Source of the DNA: Trebonia sp963795335 | Lineage (GTDB): Bacteria > Actinomycetota > Actinomycetes > Streptosporangiales > Streptosporangiaceae | DNA length: 64,000 bases | Direction of reading: 5' to 3' | Assembly (NCBI GenBank): GCA_963795335.1 | Contig: CAWCHI010000004.1 | Span: forward strand, 496,001 to 560,000 | Shown here: in pieces, positions 32,255-41,534 of the stretch | How positions within the stretch are numbered: the stretch's first letter is position 1 | How the letters are laid out: the number at the start of each line of letters is the position of its first letter | Translations under genes and position numbers: made by a program | Notes under the pieces: generated by a model | Told to the model about the DNA's origin: nothing | Seen by the model: only the letters and a program-made list of their open reading frames with translations | Database searches by the model: none

Positions 32255-32734
32255 TTACCCCGGCTCGATCAGCCGCAGCAGCCAGCCCGGGCCCACCACT
32301 GAGGCGTTCAGCTCCTCGCAGCGCGCCCGCAGCTCGCGGTCGGCCGTCACCACCAGCACGCTCTCGTCCTCCACCTGGGAGGCGACCGCCTCGGCGACCG
32401 CGCCGACGATCGCGTCGTCGCCTGAGCCCGGGGCGGCGACCACCCGCACCGGCACCGCCTCGTCCGGCGGCGGCACCCAGTCATCGCCCGGGGGCGCGTC
32501 CTGATCGGGCAGCGCGGCGTCGTTCAGCTTGGCCACGGCGTCCCGGGCCTGGCCCTCGAGGACGAGCACCCAGGCCGCGGCCGGGCTGTCCTCGCGCTGG
32601 GCGAGCACCATCACCTCCCGGCACAACCGCAGCGCCGCCCCCGCCCGGTCCCGCCACCAGCCATCGGCCCTGGCCCCCATTACGTTGGCCACGTCGACCA
32701 CGGCTACAGACGCGCTGTATGCGATGCGAGACAC
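32255..32734 (-). CDS. NYN/PIN-like domain protein
   Basis: This protein of about 160 residues has a compact alpha/beta nuclease-like fold: VAVVDVANVMGARADGWWRD at the N-terminus (conserved Asp/Asn), GSGDDAIVGAVAEAV in the middle, and VLVVTADRELRARCEEL near the end. These acidic positions are those used by NYN/PIN RNases for metal binding. The conserved part begins shortly after GTG 32734, which I take as the start; in-frame TTG at 32776 is less likely. It is divergent from sppA across 69 bp. An RNA-processing role is inference only. Confidence 0.75.
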   Translation of the reverse strand: MSRIAYSASVAVVDVANVMGARADGWWRDRAGAALRLCREVMVLAQREDSPAAAWVLVLEGQARDAVAKLNDAALPDQDAPPGDDWVPPPDEAVPVRVVAAPGSGDDAIVGAVAEAVASQVEDESVLVVTADRELRARCEELNASVVGPGWLLRLIEPG

Positions 32735-32790
32735 CACCTTCGGTCCGCCGACCGCCCGCCGGGGCCGCGTCGGCAATGTTGTTCCCCACG

Positions 32791-32796
32791 TAAGCT
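32791..32796 (+). promoter_or_regulatory. Candidate -10 element of leaderless sppA
   Basis: TAAGCT is seven bases before the sppA ATG, with no Shine-Dalgarno sequence in between. Confidence 0.4.
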
Positions 32797-32803
32797 AGCC
32801 GCT

Positions 32804-34564
32804 ATGGCAGACGCGAAGCTCGCCGCCTCCGTCGTTCGCATGCGGCAGCGCAGGACCGGTCCGCTCATCCTCGAGCTCGACCTCACGGAGGGCATCGCTG
32901 AGGGACCGCCCGCCGACCCGCTGTCCGCGCTGCTCACCATGCGCCGCACCCGCCTGGCGGACCTGCTCGACGGGCTGCGGCGGGCGGCGGCCGACGACCG
33001 CGTCCGGGTCCTGGTGGTCAAGGTCGGCGGCTCCCGCACCGGCCTGGCCAAGATCCAGGAGCTGCGCGGCGCCATCAGCGACTTCCGCAAGTCGGGCAAG
33101 CTCACGGTGGCGTGGAGCGAGTCGTTCGGCGACTTCGTGCACGGCAACCTGCCCTACTACCTGGCCTCCGGGTTCGACCGGATCTACCTCCAGCCGTCCG
33201 GCACCCTCGGGCTGACCAATGTCGCCGTCGAGCAGGTCTTCCTGCACGGTGCGCTGGAGAAGCTCGGCATCGACTTCCAGAGCGCCAAGCGCTACGAGTA
33301 CAAGTCCGCCGCCGACCAGCTGACCGAGTCCGGGTTCACCGGCCCGGCCCGGGAGGCCGCCGCCCGGCTCGCCCAGTCGGTCACCGAGCAGCTCGTCGCG
33401 GCGGTCGCGGCCGGCCGCGGGCTGCCGCTCGAGCAGGCGGCGGGCCTGTTCGGCCGCGGGCCGTTCCTGGCCCGCCAGGCGCTCGAGGAGGGCCTGGTCG
33501 ACGGGCTGCTGTACCGGGACGAGGTCTACGACCAGGTCCGCCGGGAGGCCGGCCGGGACGCGACCCTGCTGTACCTGCAGCGTTACCAGCGCACGCAGTC
33601 GCTCGGCGACCTGCCGCGGCGGCTCGGGGCGAGCGCCCGCGGCATCACCCCCGGCGCCCATGAGCGGTTCGTGGCCACGATCTACGCCCAGGGCCCGATC
33701 CGGTCCGGCCGCAGCGGCCGGGGCGGACCCGGCGGCGGCGGGATGGGGTCGGACACGGTGGCGGCGGCGCTGCGGGCGGCCGCGGCCGACGACGGCGCCC
33801 GCGCGGTCGTGCTCCGGGTCAACAGCCCCGGCGGCTCCTACACCGCGTCCGACGTCATCTGGCGCGAGGTGGTCCGGCTGCGGGCGGCGGGCAAGCCCGT
33901 CGTGGTGTCGATGGGCGACGTGGCCGCGTCGGGCGGCTACTTCATCGCCGCCCCGGCCGACCTGATCGTGACCCAGCCGGGGACCATCACCGGCTCCATC
34001 GGCGTGATCATGGGCAAGCCGGTGCTGCGCGACCTGTTCGAGCGGGCCGGCGTCGCCACCGACACGATCACCGACAGCGCAGGCGGCGTCGCCACCATGT
34101 TCTCCTCGTCGCGGCCGTTCTCTGACGGTGAGTGGACGCGGATCAACGAGTGGCTCGACGCGGTCTACGCTGACTTCACCGACAAGGTCGCCGCCGGGCG
34201 GCGGCTGTCCCCCGAGCGGGTGCACGACCTGGCCCGTGGCCGGGTCTGGACGGGGGCCGACGCCATCGCCAACGGCCTGGCCGACGAGGCGGGCGGGCTG
34301 CGCGAGGCGGTCGCGATCGCCCGCAAGCGGGGCGGGCTGCCGGCGTCGGCGCCGGTACGGGTCTACCCACGGCTCGGCCCGCTCGACCAGTTCCGTCCGG
34401 CCGAGTCGAGCGAGTCCCGGCCTGCCGCCCGCGGGCAGGCCGGCGCGGGCGCGGTAGCGGCCCTGTTCGCCGACGGCTGGGGCCCGGCCTGGCGGTTCGC
34501 GGCCGCCGCGGGGCTGCCCGCGTACGGCCCGCTGACCCTGCCCGGCACCTGGAAGATCAGTTAG
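32804..34564 (+). CDS. sppA: Signal peptide peptidase SppA, long (67K) type
   Basis: This 586-residue protein has two tandem crotonase-like peptidase S49 domains. The catalytic lysine is K167 in YEYKSAADQLTE of the first half, and the nucleophile is S376 in GDVAASGGYFIAAP of the second, the arrangement of E. coli SppA. It degrades signal peptides left in the membrane. No clear N-terminal membrane anchor is visible, which is unusual and may mean a peripheral or cytosolic protein. A Gly-rich insert (about residues 303-315) lies between the domains. Confidence 0.93.
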   Translation: MADAKLAASVVRMRQRRTGPLILELDLTEGIAEGPPADPLSALLTMRRTRLADLLDGLRRAAADDRVRVLVVKVGGSRTGLAKIQELRGAISDFRKSGKLTVAWSESFGDFVHGNLPYYLASGFDRIYLQPSGTLGLTNVAVEQVFLHGALEKLGIDFQSAKRYEYKSAADQLTESGFTGPAREAAARLAQSVTEQLVAAVAAGRGLPLEQAAGLFGRGPFLARQALEEGLVDGLLYRDEVYDQVRREAGRDATLLYLQRYQRTQSLGDLPRRLGASARGITPGAHERFVATIYAQGPIRSGRSGRGGPGGGGMGSDTVAAALRAAAADDGARAVVLRVNSPGGSYTASDVIWREVVRLRAAGKPVVVSMGDVAASGGYFIAAPADLIVTQPGTITGSIGVIMGKPVLRDLFERAGVATDTITDSAGGVATMFSSSRPFSDGEWTRINEWLDAVYADFTDKVAAGRRLSPERVHDLARGRVWTGADAIANGLADEAGGLREAVAIARKRGGLPASAPVRVYPRLGPLDQFRPAESSESRPAARGQAGAGAVAALFADGWGPAWRFAAAAGLPAYGPLTLPGTWKIS

Positions 34565-34588
34565 CCCGAACGGGGGCGGGCCAACTCC

Positions 34589-35083
34589 GTGAACGGTGAC
34601 GACCTGTCGACGGCCCTGTCGGCCTGGGCGGCCGGGGTCACCCTGGTCACCATCGCCGACGACCGGGACGACATCGGCACCACGGTCAGCGCGTTCCTGC
34701 CCGTCTCGCTCGACCCGCCGCTGGTGGCGGTGTCGCTGATCGCGGGCTCGCACCCGGCCGAGGTGCTGAGCCGCCCGGCGCTGCCCGCGCTGCGGTTCGC
34801 GGTGACGCTCCTGTCGGCCGGCCAGAAGCTGATCGCGGGCCAGTTCGCAGCGGCCGGGCGGCCCAGCGCGCGGCTCATCCTGGACGCGGTGCCGCACGTG
34901 CGGGGAGCCGCCTCGGGGGCCCTCATCCCGTCGGGCGGCCTGGCCGCGCTTGAGTGCTCGGTCGCCCGCCGGGTCCCGGCGGGCGATCACCTGCTGGTCA
35001 TCTCCGCGGTCGAGGAGGTGGCCTACGTGGCCGAGGGCGGGGACCCGCTCGTCCGGTTCCGCGGCCGCTACCCGGCACTGTAA
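34589..35083 (+). CDS. Flavin reductase-like, FMN-binding domain protein
   Basis: This 164-residue protein has the flavin reductase (split-barrel) pattern: AGVTLVTIADDRDDIGTTVS, FLPVSLDPPLVAVSLIAGS, and a histidine-lacking core with ARLILDAVPHVRG. Such proteins reduce FMN/FAD for partner monooxygenases or bind flavin. It starts with GTG 24 bases after sppA. No oxygenase partner is adjacent. Confidence 0.85.
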   Translation: MNGDDLSTALSAWAAGVTLVTIADDRDDIGTTVSAFLPVSLDPPLVAVSLIAGSHPAEVLSRPALPALRFAVTLLSAGQKLIAGQFAAAGRPSARLILDAVPHVRGAASGALIPSGGLAALECSVARRVPAGDHLLVISAVEEVAYVAEGGDPLVRFRGRYPAL

Positions 35084-35239
35084 GCCACTTCGCCGCCTGA
35101 CCGCAGGCGGCGCGAGAACCGCCCGGTGACACGTTGCCGGATGTGCGCCGATTCCTTACGCTCGCGGAAAGCGAGTTCCCGGGTGCGGCACGGGTCCGCC
35201 CGTGACCGGGGACCGGAATCAACGGAAGGTCCAGCGAAG

Positions 35240-35884
35240 ATGCCCCGACTACGGCAGGTTCCGCGCGGCGACGTCGACAGCGAGTTCATTCTCGGCTCGT
35301 ACACCACCATGTTCGGCCCGGACCGGGATCCAGTCGCGGAGCCGGGCACCGCCACCGGCACGCCCGGCAACTGGTGGACGGTGTTCGCCCTGTCGCCGGA
35401 GGTCTTCCGGCACGCCGTCGACGGGTTCGCGGTGTACCGGAAGTCAGCCGACCGGCTCAGCCCGGTGCTCCGCGAGCTCGGGCAGACCCGCGCGGGCTGG
35501 ATTACCGGCAGCTCGTTCGTGTTCTCCCAGCACTGCAAGGCCTGCCGCAGCGCCGGGATGCCGGAGGAGAAGGTGCAGGCCATCCCGGCCTGGTCCGTGT
35601 CCAGCCAGTTCGATGAGCTGGAGCGCGCCGTGCTGGCGCTGACCGACGCCATCGTCCTCGACAAGGGCCGGGTCGCCGACGGGGTCTTCGCGGTGCTCAA
35701 GCAGCACCTGACCGACGCGCAGATCCTCGACCTGACGTACATCACCGCCATGTACGCGATGCACGCGACGCTGAGCCGGGTCCTGCGGCTGGAGTACGAC
35801 GACGTCGAGGAGCCCGTGCAGGAAACTGCCGCGCCCGGTGGCGCCGGGAGCCGCGACATCGCGGCCGACATCAGCGGCGGCTGA
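35240..35884 (+). CDS. Carboxymuconolactone decarboxylase/AhpD-like protein
   Basis: This protein of about 214 residues has the CMD fold signature FVFSQHCKACRSAGMPEEKV at about residues 91-110; a CxxC pair (CKAC) follows a conserved His, reminiscent of AhpD redox centres. A second helix set, QILDLTYITAMYAMHATLSR, completes the family pattern. ATG 35240 is preferred over an upstream in-frame start because conservation begins there and GGAAGG lies upstream. Peroxide or thiol redox chemistry is possible; the substrate is unknown. Confidence 0.85.
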   Translation: MPRLRQVPRGDVDSEFILGSYTTMFGPDRDPVAEPGTATGTPGNWWTVFALSPEVFRHAVDGFAVYRKSADRLSPVLRELGQTRAGWITGSSFVFSQHCKACRSAGMPEEKVQAIPAWSVSSQFDELERAVLALTDAIVLDKGRVADGVFAVLKQHLTDAQILDLTYITAMYAMHATLSRVLRLEYDDVEEPVQETAAPGGAGSRDIAADISGG

Positions 35885-35909
35885 GGGACCCGGCGGACCC
35901 AGGCGAGGC

Positions 35910-37127
35910 CTAGATGGCGGGGCCGGGCGCGCCAGGCGCGCCAACGGCCTGGCCGGACCGGTAGACCGCGTGGACGAGCGGCACCCCGGGCCGGTAGGCC
36001 AGGTAGGCGTGGGACGGGGCGTCGAGCACGACCAGGTCGGCCCGGGCCCCCGGGGCGAGGTAGCCGACATCGGCCCGGCGCAGCGCCCGGGCGCCGCCCG
36101 CGGTCGCCGACCAGACCGCCTCGCCGGTGGTCATGCGCATGTCACGAACGGCCAGGGCGACGCAGAACGACATCGACGAGGTGTAGGACGAGCCCGGGTT
36201 GCAGTCGGTCGCCAGCGCCACCGTGACCCCGGCGTCGATCAGGCGGCGGGCATCCGGGTACGGCTGGCGGGTGCCGAACTCCGCCCCCGGCAGCAGCGTC
36301 GCCACGGTCACCGACGACGCCAGCGCGTCCACGTCGGTGCCGGTCAGGAACGTGCAGTGGTCGGCCGAGGCGGCCCCGAGCTCCACCGCCAGCGCAATCC
36401 CGGGGCCCGGCCCGAGCTGGCTCGCGTGAATCCGCGGCAGCAGCCCGCGCGCCCGGGCGGCGGTCAGCACCGCCCGGGCCGCCTCCGCGCCGAATGCGCC
36501 GTCCTCGCAGAAGACGTCGGCCCAGCGGCAGTAGGGCGCGCACGCCGCCAGCATGTCCCCGCACACCAGGTCCACGTAGGCGTCTGGGTCGGCCGCGTAC
36601 TCGGGCGGCACCACATGCGCTCCCAGGTACGTCACCTCGTCGGTGATCTCGGCCGCCAGCGCCACCGAGCGGACTTCGTCCGCCACCGTCAGCCCGTAGC
36701 CCGACTTGCACTCGAACGTCGTGGTGCCCTGCCGCAGCATCTCGGCCGCGAGGCGCCGCACCCCGGCGCGCAGCGTCGCGTCGGTTGCGGCCCGGGTCGC
36801 CGCCACCGTCGAGGCGATACCGCCCGCCGCGTACGGGCGCCCGGCCATGCGCGCCGCGAACTCGGCCGACCGTTCCCCCGCGAACACCAGGTGCGCGTGC
36901 GAGTCGACGAAGCCGGGCAGCACCGCCCGGCCGGCCGCGTCGACCACCTCGTCGGCGGGCGGCGCGTGGGCCGCGGGCCCGGTCCAGGCGATCCGGCCGT
37001 CCTCGATGACCAGGGCGGCGTCGCTGACGGCGGCGAACCCGCCACCGTCGCCTGGGACGGGCGGGGCGCCGTCGGGCGCGTTGGTGACAAGTTCGCCGAT
37101 CTGCGTGATCAGCACGGAGCGGGCCAC
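35910..37127 (-). CDS. hutI: Imidazolonepropionase
   Basis: This protein of about 405 residues is a metal-dependent amidohydrolase that opens imidazolone-5-propionate to N-formimino-glutamate in histidine breakdown. The metal motif is VDSHAHLVFAGERSAEF; the substrate region is TTFECKSGYGL, with HVVPPEY, ASQLGPG, and ATDCNPGSSYTSSM near the end. GTG at 37127 starts 10 bases after the hutF stop, so the two form an operon. hutU and hutH are not in the window. Confidence 0.96.
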   Translation of the reverse strand: MARSVLITQIGELVTNAPDGAPPVPGDGGGFAAVSDAALVIEDGRIAWTGPAAHAPPADEVVDAAGRAVLPGFVDSHAHLVFAGERSAEFAARMAGRPYAAGGIASTVAATRAATDATLRAGVRRLAAEMLRQGTTTFECKSGYGLTVADEVRSVALAAEITDEVTYLGAHVVPPEYAADPDAYVDLVCGDMLAACAPYCRWADVFCEDGAFGAEAARAVLTAARARGLLPRIHASQLGPGPGIALAVELGAASADHCTFLTGTDVDALASSVTVATLLPGAEFGTRQPYPDARRLIDAGVTVALATDCNPGSSYTSSMSFCVALAVRDMRMTTGEAVWSATAGGARALRRADVGYLAPGARADLVVLDAPSHAYLAYRPGVPLVHAVYRSGQAVGAPGAPGPAI

Positions 37128-37137
37128 CGGCCGGCCG

Positions 37138-38588
37138 CTAGGCGAGGACCGCGCCGACGGCGGCGGCCAGTTCACCGGGGACGTCCGCCACCAGCAGGTG
37201 ACGCCCGTCCCGGACCACGTCCACGCCACCGGTCACGACGTGCCTGACATCGGCCGCGGTGCCGGCGGTGAACACCGCCTCCAGCGGGTCGCCCGCCCCG
37301 CCCGCCAGCCGGGGTGAGTCCAGCGAGAGCGTGACCAGGTCGGCGTGGGCGCCGGGGGCGATCTCGCCGGCGTCGGGCCAGCCGAGGCAGGCGTGCCCGC
37401 CCGCGGTCGCCGCGGCGGCGAGGTCGTCGGCGCTGAAGTGGCCGCGGCGCCGGGTCGCCAGCCGCTGCGACAACTCCAGCCAGCGGGCCTCCTCGATCAG
37501 GTCGATGGCGCTGTGCCCGTCGCTGCCGAGCGCGAGCGGCGACCCGGCCGCGGCGAGCGCGGGGGCGGGGCCGACCCCGTCGGCCAGGTCGGCCTCGGTC
37601 AGCGGGCACATGCACACGGTCGACCGCGAGCCGCCCAGCAGCTCCACGTCGCGGGCGGCGAGGTGGGTGGCGTGCACCAGCGTGGTCCGCGGGCCCAGCG
37701 CCCCGGCCTCGTACAGCACCTCGGCCGGGGTGCCGCCGAAGGCAGCCCGGCTCTCGGCATTCTCCAGCGGTTGCTCCGACAGGTGGGCGTGGACCGGGGC
37801 GCCGTGCGCGTGCGACCACGCCATGATGTCCGGCACCTGGTCTGGACCGACCGCCCGGACCGAGTGGATGGCGGCCCCGAGCCGGGCGTGCGGCGCCACC
37901 ATGCCGAGCGAGTCGCAGCCGAAGCAGGAGACTCGTTCGGCCCAGGCCGCCGCGGTGCCGTCGCCGAAGCGCAGCTGCACTCCGGACAGCGGGACGGTGG
38001 CGCCGCCGGGGGCGAAGCCGCCCCCCAGGTAGCAGGCGTCGAGCAGGGTGATGCGCAGTCCCGCCTCCGCCGCGGCCTGGATCAGCACGTGGCCGAGCTC
38101 GTTGGGGTCCTGGTAGCGGGCGCCGCCGGGGGCGTGGTGCAAGTAGTGGAACTCCCCCACGCAGGTAACGCCGGCCAGCGCCATCTCGGCGTAGACGGCC
38201 CGGGCGAGGGCGTGGTAGCTCGCCGGGTCGAGCCGCCCGGCGACCGCGTACATGCGCTCGCGCCAGGTCCAGAACGTATCGCCGGCGGCCGGCGCCGCGC
38301 GGTCCCGACGCCGCCGCCCGGACCGCCCCGCAGCGCCCGGTGGAACGCGTGCGAGTGGGCGTTGGCCAGGCCGGGCAGGGTCAGTCCGGACAGCCGCTCG
38401 GTGCCCGGCGGGACCGCGGCGGCCGGGGTTCCCGGGGTGACGGCGGTGAACCGGCCCCCGCTCGCCTCGATGAGCACGTCCCGGGCCAGTCCGCCGGCGC
38501 CGGCCGGCGACGAGCGGGCGAGCCAGGCGAGGCTGGCATGCCAGCGGCGCGGTTCCCCGCCCCCGGCGGTCGCCTCGGTTGTCGTCAC
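37138..38588 (-). CDS. hutF: Formimidoylglutamate deiminase, one frameshift
   Basis: This amidohydrolase of about 480 residues converts N-formimino-glutamate to N-formyl-glutamate plus ammonia, the step after HutI in the five-step histidine pathway. The N-terminal part (LPGLANAHSHAFHRALRGG) and the rest (TFWTWRERMYAVAGRLDP, then CVGEFHYLHH, VHAHLSEQ, LVHATHL, LGSDGHSAIDL) are in different frames. A single indel between about 38290 and 38325, in a GGC-rich stretch, joins them. The starting GTG at 38588 begins TTTEATAGGG. Confidence 0.9.
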
Positions 38589-38710
38589 AGCCCCATCATT
38601 CCCCGCCTGGTCGCTGAGTCATGCCCCGGTCCTGTCCCCGGCCGGCGCTGGCCGCGGCCGGGCCATGTTTCCGGCCAGCGCCAGCGGGGCAACGACCGCG
38701 CACCTTTCCT

Positions 38711-38716
38711 TACAAT
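38711..38716 (+). promoter_or_regulatory. -10 element of leaderless VIT-family gene
   Basis: TACAAT, close to the -10 consensus, is six bases before GTG 38723, and there is no ribosome-binding site. Transcription would start at the initiation codon. Confidence 0.55.
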
Positions 38717-38722
38717 GTGCAG

Positions 38723-39445
38723 GTGACTAGCGCCGACCGGGACCGACCGGACCATCACGGCCCCGAGCACCGCGACGTTTCCGGCGGCTGGCTGCGGCCC
38801 GCCGTCTTCGGCGCGATGGACGGGCTCGTCACCAACGTCTCGCTGATCGCGGGGGTCGGCGGCGGCGGCGGCTCGCAGCACGCGATCCTGCTCACCGGCC
38901 TGGCCGGGCTTGCGGCGGGGGCGTTCTCGATGGCGGCGGGCGAGTTCGTCTCCGTCTCCTCGCAGAACGAGCTGGTCGCGGCGGAGGTGGACAAGGAGCG
39001 GCACGAGCTCATCCACAACGCCGTGGCCGAGCAGGCCGAGCTGGTCGGCATGCTGCGCCGCCGCGGCATCAGCGCGGCGACCGCGCGCGTGGCGGCGGCC
39101 GAGATCTCCGCCCACCCGGAGAAGGCGCTGGAAGTGCACGCGTTCGAAGAGCTCGGGGTCAACCCGGCCGAGCTGCCCTCGCCGCTGGTGGCGGCGGGTG
39201 CGTCGCTGGTCTCCTTCGCCCTCGGCGCGCTCATCCCGCTGCTGCCGTACGCGCTCGGCTTCGACGCCCTGGGGACCGCGCTGGTCCTGTCGGCGCTGGC
39301 CGCCGTCGTCGGCGGCGGCCTGGTGGCCCGCCTGACCGGGCGGCCGTTCTGGCGCGGGGCGCTGCGCCAGCTGCTGCTGGGCGGGCTCGCGGCGGGCTTC
39401 ACCTACCTGATCGGGCTCGCCATCGGCGGCCTGGCCACGGGCTGA
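38723..39445 (+). CDS. VIT1/CCC1 family iron/manganese transporter
   Basis: This protein of about 240 residues has the VIT1/CCC1 layout: FGAMDGLVTNVSLIAGVGGG in helix 1, MAAGEFVSVSSQNELVAAEV after helix 2, a cytoplasmic helical metal-binding segment (KERHELIHNAVAEQAELVGM and on), and three further membrane helices to the end. Relatives export Fe2+/Mn2+ from the cytoplasm. GTG 38723 fits a leaderless start from TACAAT; GTG 38717 is in frame but would overlap the -10 spacing. It is divergent from hutF. Confidence 0.92.
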   Translation: MTSADRDRPDHHGPEHRDVSGGWLRPAVFGAMDGLVTNVSLIAGVGGGGGSQHAILLTGLAGLAAGAFSMAAGEFVSVSSQNELVAAEVDKERHELIHNAVAEQAELVGMLRRRGISAATARVAAAEISAHPEKALEVHAFEELGVNPAELPSPLVAAGASLVSFALGALIPLLPYALGFDALGTALVLSALAAVVGGGLVARLTGRPFWRGALRQLLLGGLAAGFTYLIGLAIGGLATG

Positions 39446-39533
39446 CCGGCCGGCCTGAGCAGCCTGGCCCGCCGGCCTGACCAGTCCGACCCGCCCGGCC
39501 TGACCAGCCAGCGGGGGCGGCCGGCGCTCTTGG

Positions 39534-39539
39534 TAAGGT
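39534..39539 (+). promoter_or_regulatory. Candidate -10 element of leaderless glycosyltransferase gene
   Basis: TAAGGT lies five bases before GTG 39545. The same bases could act as a weak ribosome-binding site (AAGG), so this is ambiguous. Confidence 0.35.
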
Positions 39540-39544
39540 GCCCC

Positions 39545-40789
39545 GTGGCCTCAGTGAACCGTCCGTTGCGCATAGCGCTGCTGTCATACCGCAGCAAACC
39601 GCACTCCGGCGGACAGGGCGTCTACGTGCGCCACCTGAGCCGGGAGCTCGCCGCCCGTGGGCACCGGGTGGAGGTGTTCTCCGGTCAGCCTTACCCGGAG
39701 CTCGACGACGGCCCGCTGCTGCGCGAACTGCCCAGCCTGGACCTGTACCGCGACGACGACCCGTTCCGGACGCCGTCCCCGGGTGCCCTGCGGGACTGGG
39801 CCGACGCGCTCGAGGTGGCGATGATGTGGGGCGGGGCGTTCCCGGAACCGCTCACGTTCAGCATCCGGGCGCTGCGGGCGCTGCGCGGCCGCCCGGGCGA
39901 CTTCGACATCGTGCACGACAACCAGGGGCTCGGCTACGGCATGCTCGGCCTCCGGCGGCTCGGGCTGCCGCTGGTCACCTCGGTCCATCACCCGATCACC
40001 GTCGACCGGCGGCTGGACCTGGCCGGACGCGGCTGGCGGGAGCGCCTGGGCAAGCGCCGGTGGTACGGCTTCGTCCGGATGCAGGGCCGGGTCGCGCGCC
40101 GGGCCGGACCGCTGGTCACGGTGTCGTCGTCGTCCCGGGACGACATCTGCCGCGACTTCCGGGTCGCGCGGCGGAACGTGCACATCATCCCCCTCGGGGT
40201 CGACACGCGGCTGTTCCGCCCGGATGGCTGGCCGCCGCGCGTGCCCGGCCGGATCGTGACCGTGACCAGCGCCGACTCGCCCCTCAAGGGACTGGCGGCG
40301 CTGCTGCGGGCGATCGCCAAGCTGGCCACCGAGCGCGACGCGCACCTGGTGGTCATCGGCACCCCCTCGGCCGCCACCCGGCGGCAGGTGGCCCAGCTGG
40401 CACTGGGGGACAAGGTCACCTTCACCCGTGGGCTGCCCGACCAGGAGTACGCCCGGGTACTCGCCTCGGCCCAGGTCGCGGTCATCCCCTCGCTGTACGA
40501 GGGCTTCTCGCTGCCTGCGGTGGAGCACATGGCCTCCGGTACCCCGCTGGTAGCGAGCCGGGCGGGCGCGCTGCCCGAGGTGACCGGGGACGCGGCCCTG
40601 CTGGTGCCGCCGGGCGACCCGGAGGAGCTGGCGGCGGCGCTGCGCGGCCTGCTCGACGACGATGCCGGGCGCGCCCGGCTGGCGGACCGGGGCCTGGCGC
40701 GGGTCCGGGAGAGGTTCGCCTGGCCCGCGGTCGCGGCCGCCACGGAGGCGCTGTACCGCACGGTGATCAACGGGGAGACTGGTTGCTGA
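39545..40789 (+). CDS. Glycosyltransferase family 4 protein
   Basis: This 414-residue GT-B enzyme has the acceptor-side motif SKPHSGGQGVYVRHLSRELA at the N-terminus, IVHDNQGLGYGMLGL in the middle, and the donor-binding EX7E region PSLYEGFSLPAVEHMASGTP near residue 315. The donor is probably a nucleotide sugar and the acceptor unknown. It opens a cluster with a methyltransferase, a terpenoid-cyclase-fold protein, a second methyltransferase and a geranylgeranyl-reductase-type enzyme. The stop overlaps the methyltransferase start by seven bases, showing translational coupling. Confidence 0.93.
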   Translation: MASVNRPLRIALLSYRSKPHSGGQGVYVRHLSRELAARGHRVEVFSGQPYPELDDGPLLRELPSLDLYRDDDPFRTPSPGALRDWADALEVAMMWGGAFPEPLTFSIRALRALRGRPGDFDIVHDNQGLGYGMLGLRRLGLPLVTSVHHPITVDRRLDLAGRGWRERLGKRRWYGFVRMQGRVARRAGPLVTVSSSSRDDICRDFRVARRNVHIIPLGVDTRLFRPDGWPPRVPGRIVTVTSADSPLKGLAALLRAIAKLATERDAHLVVIGTPSAATRRQVAQLALGDKVTFTRGLPDQEYARVLASAQVAVIPSLYEGFSLPAVEHMASGTPLVASRAGALPEVTGDAALLVPPGDPEELAAALRGLLDDDAGRARLADRGLARVRERFAWPAVAAATEALYRTVINGETGC

Positions 40790-41534
40790 CCATCGATTTC
40801 TCGCGGTTCCCGGTCCGTCCGGGCGACCGCGTGCTCGACCTCGGCTGCGGCGCGGGCCGCCACGCGTTCGAGGCCTACCGGCGCGGCGCCCGGGTGATCG
40901 CGGCCGACCTCGACCACGGTGAGCTGCCGCCGGTGACGGCGATGTTCGGCGCGATGCGGGCCGCGGGCGAGGCGGTGCCAGTCGCAGGGGCCGCCGCCGG
41001 GCGGGCGCCGTCGCCGCCGACGCCACCCGGCTGCCCTTCCCCGACGGGGCGTTCGACGCCGTCATCGCGGCCGAGATCCTCGAGCACGTGCCCGCCGACA
41101 CCGCCGCGCTGGCCGAGATCGCCCGGGTCGTGCGCCCCGGTGGCACCGTCGCGGTGACCGTGCCAGCCTGGCTCCCGGAGCGGATCTGCTGGGCCCTGTC
41201 GCGTGAGTACCACGAGGTCCCCGGGGGACATGTGCGGATCTTCACCCGGGCCGAGCTGACCGCGAAGCTGACCGCGGCGGGCCTGACCCCCGCGGGCAGC
41301 CACCACGCGCACGGGCTGCACTCGGCCTACTGGTGGCTGAAGTGCGCGGTCGGGGTGCACGACGACGACCATCTCGCCGTGCGGGCCTACCACCGGCTGC
41401 TGGTCTGGGACATCATGCGCCAGCCCGCCCTCACCAAGATGGCCGAGGCCGCCCTCAACCCGCTCGTCGGCAAGAGCCTCGTCGTCTATGCCACCAAGCG
41501 GCGCAGCCCGCCGGCCAGCCAGCCCGGGCGCCTG
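40783..41534 (+). CDS. Class I SAM-dependent methyltransferase, frameshifted
   Basis: This protein of about 250 residues starts with TTG inside the glycosyltransferase stop. Motif I is VLDLGCGAGRHAFEAYRRGA. The rest, in another frame after about 41000, contains DATRLPFPDGAFDAVIAAEI, LEHVPADTAALAEIARVVRP and the family-specific HHAHGLHSAYWWLKCAVGV, LLVWDIMRQP and LNPLVGKSLVVYATK. One indel between 40985 and 41020 restores the protein. The 3' end has no stop before the next domain in this frame, so the boundary near 41534 is inferred. Confidence 0.85.
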
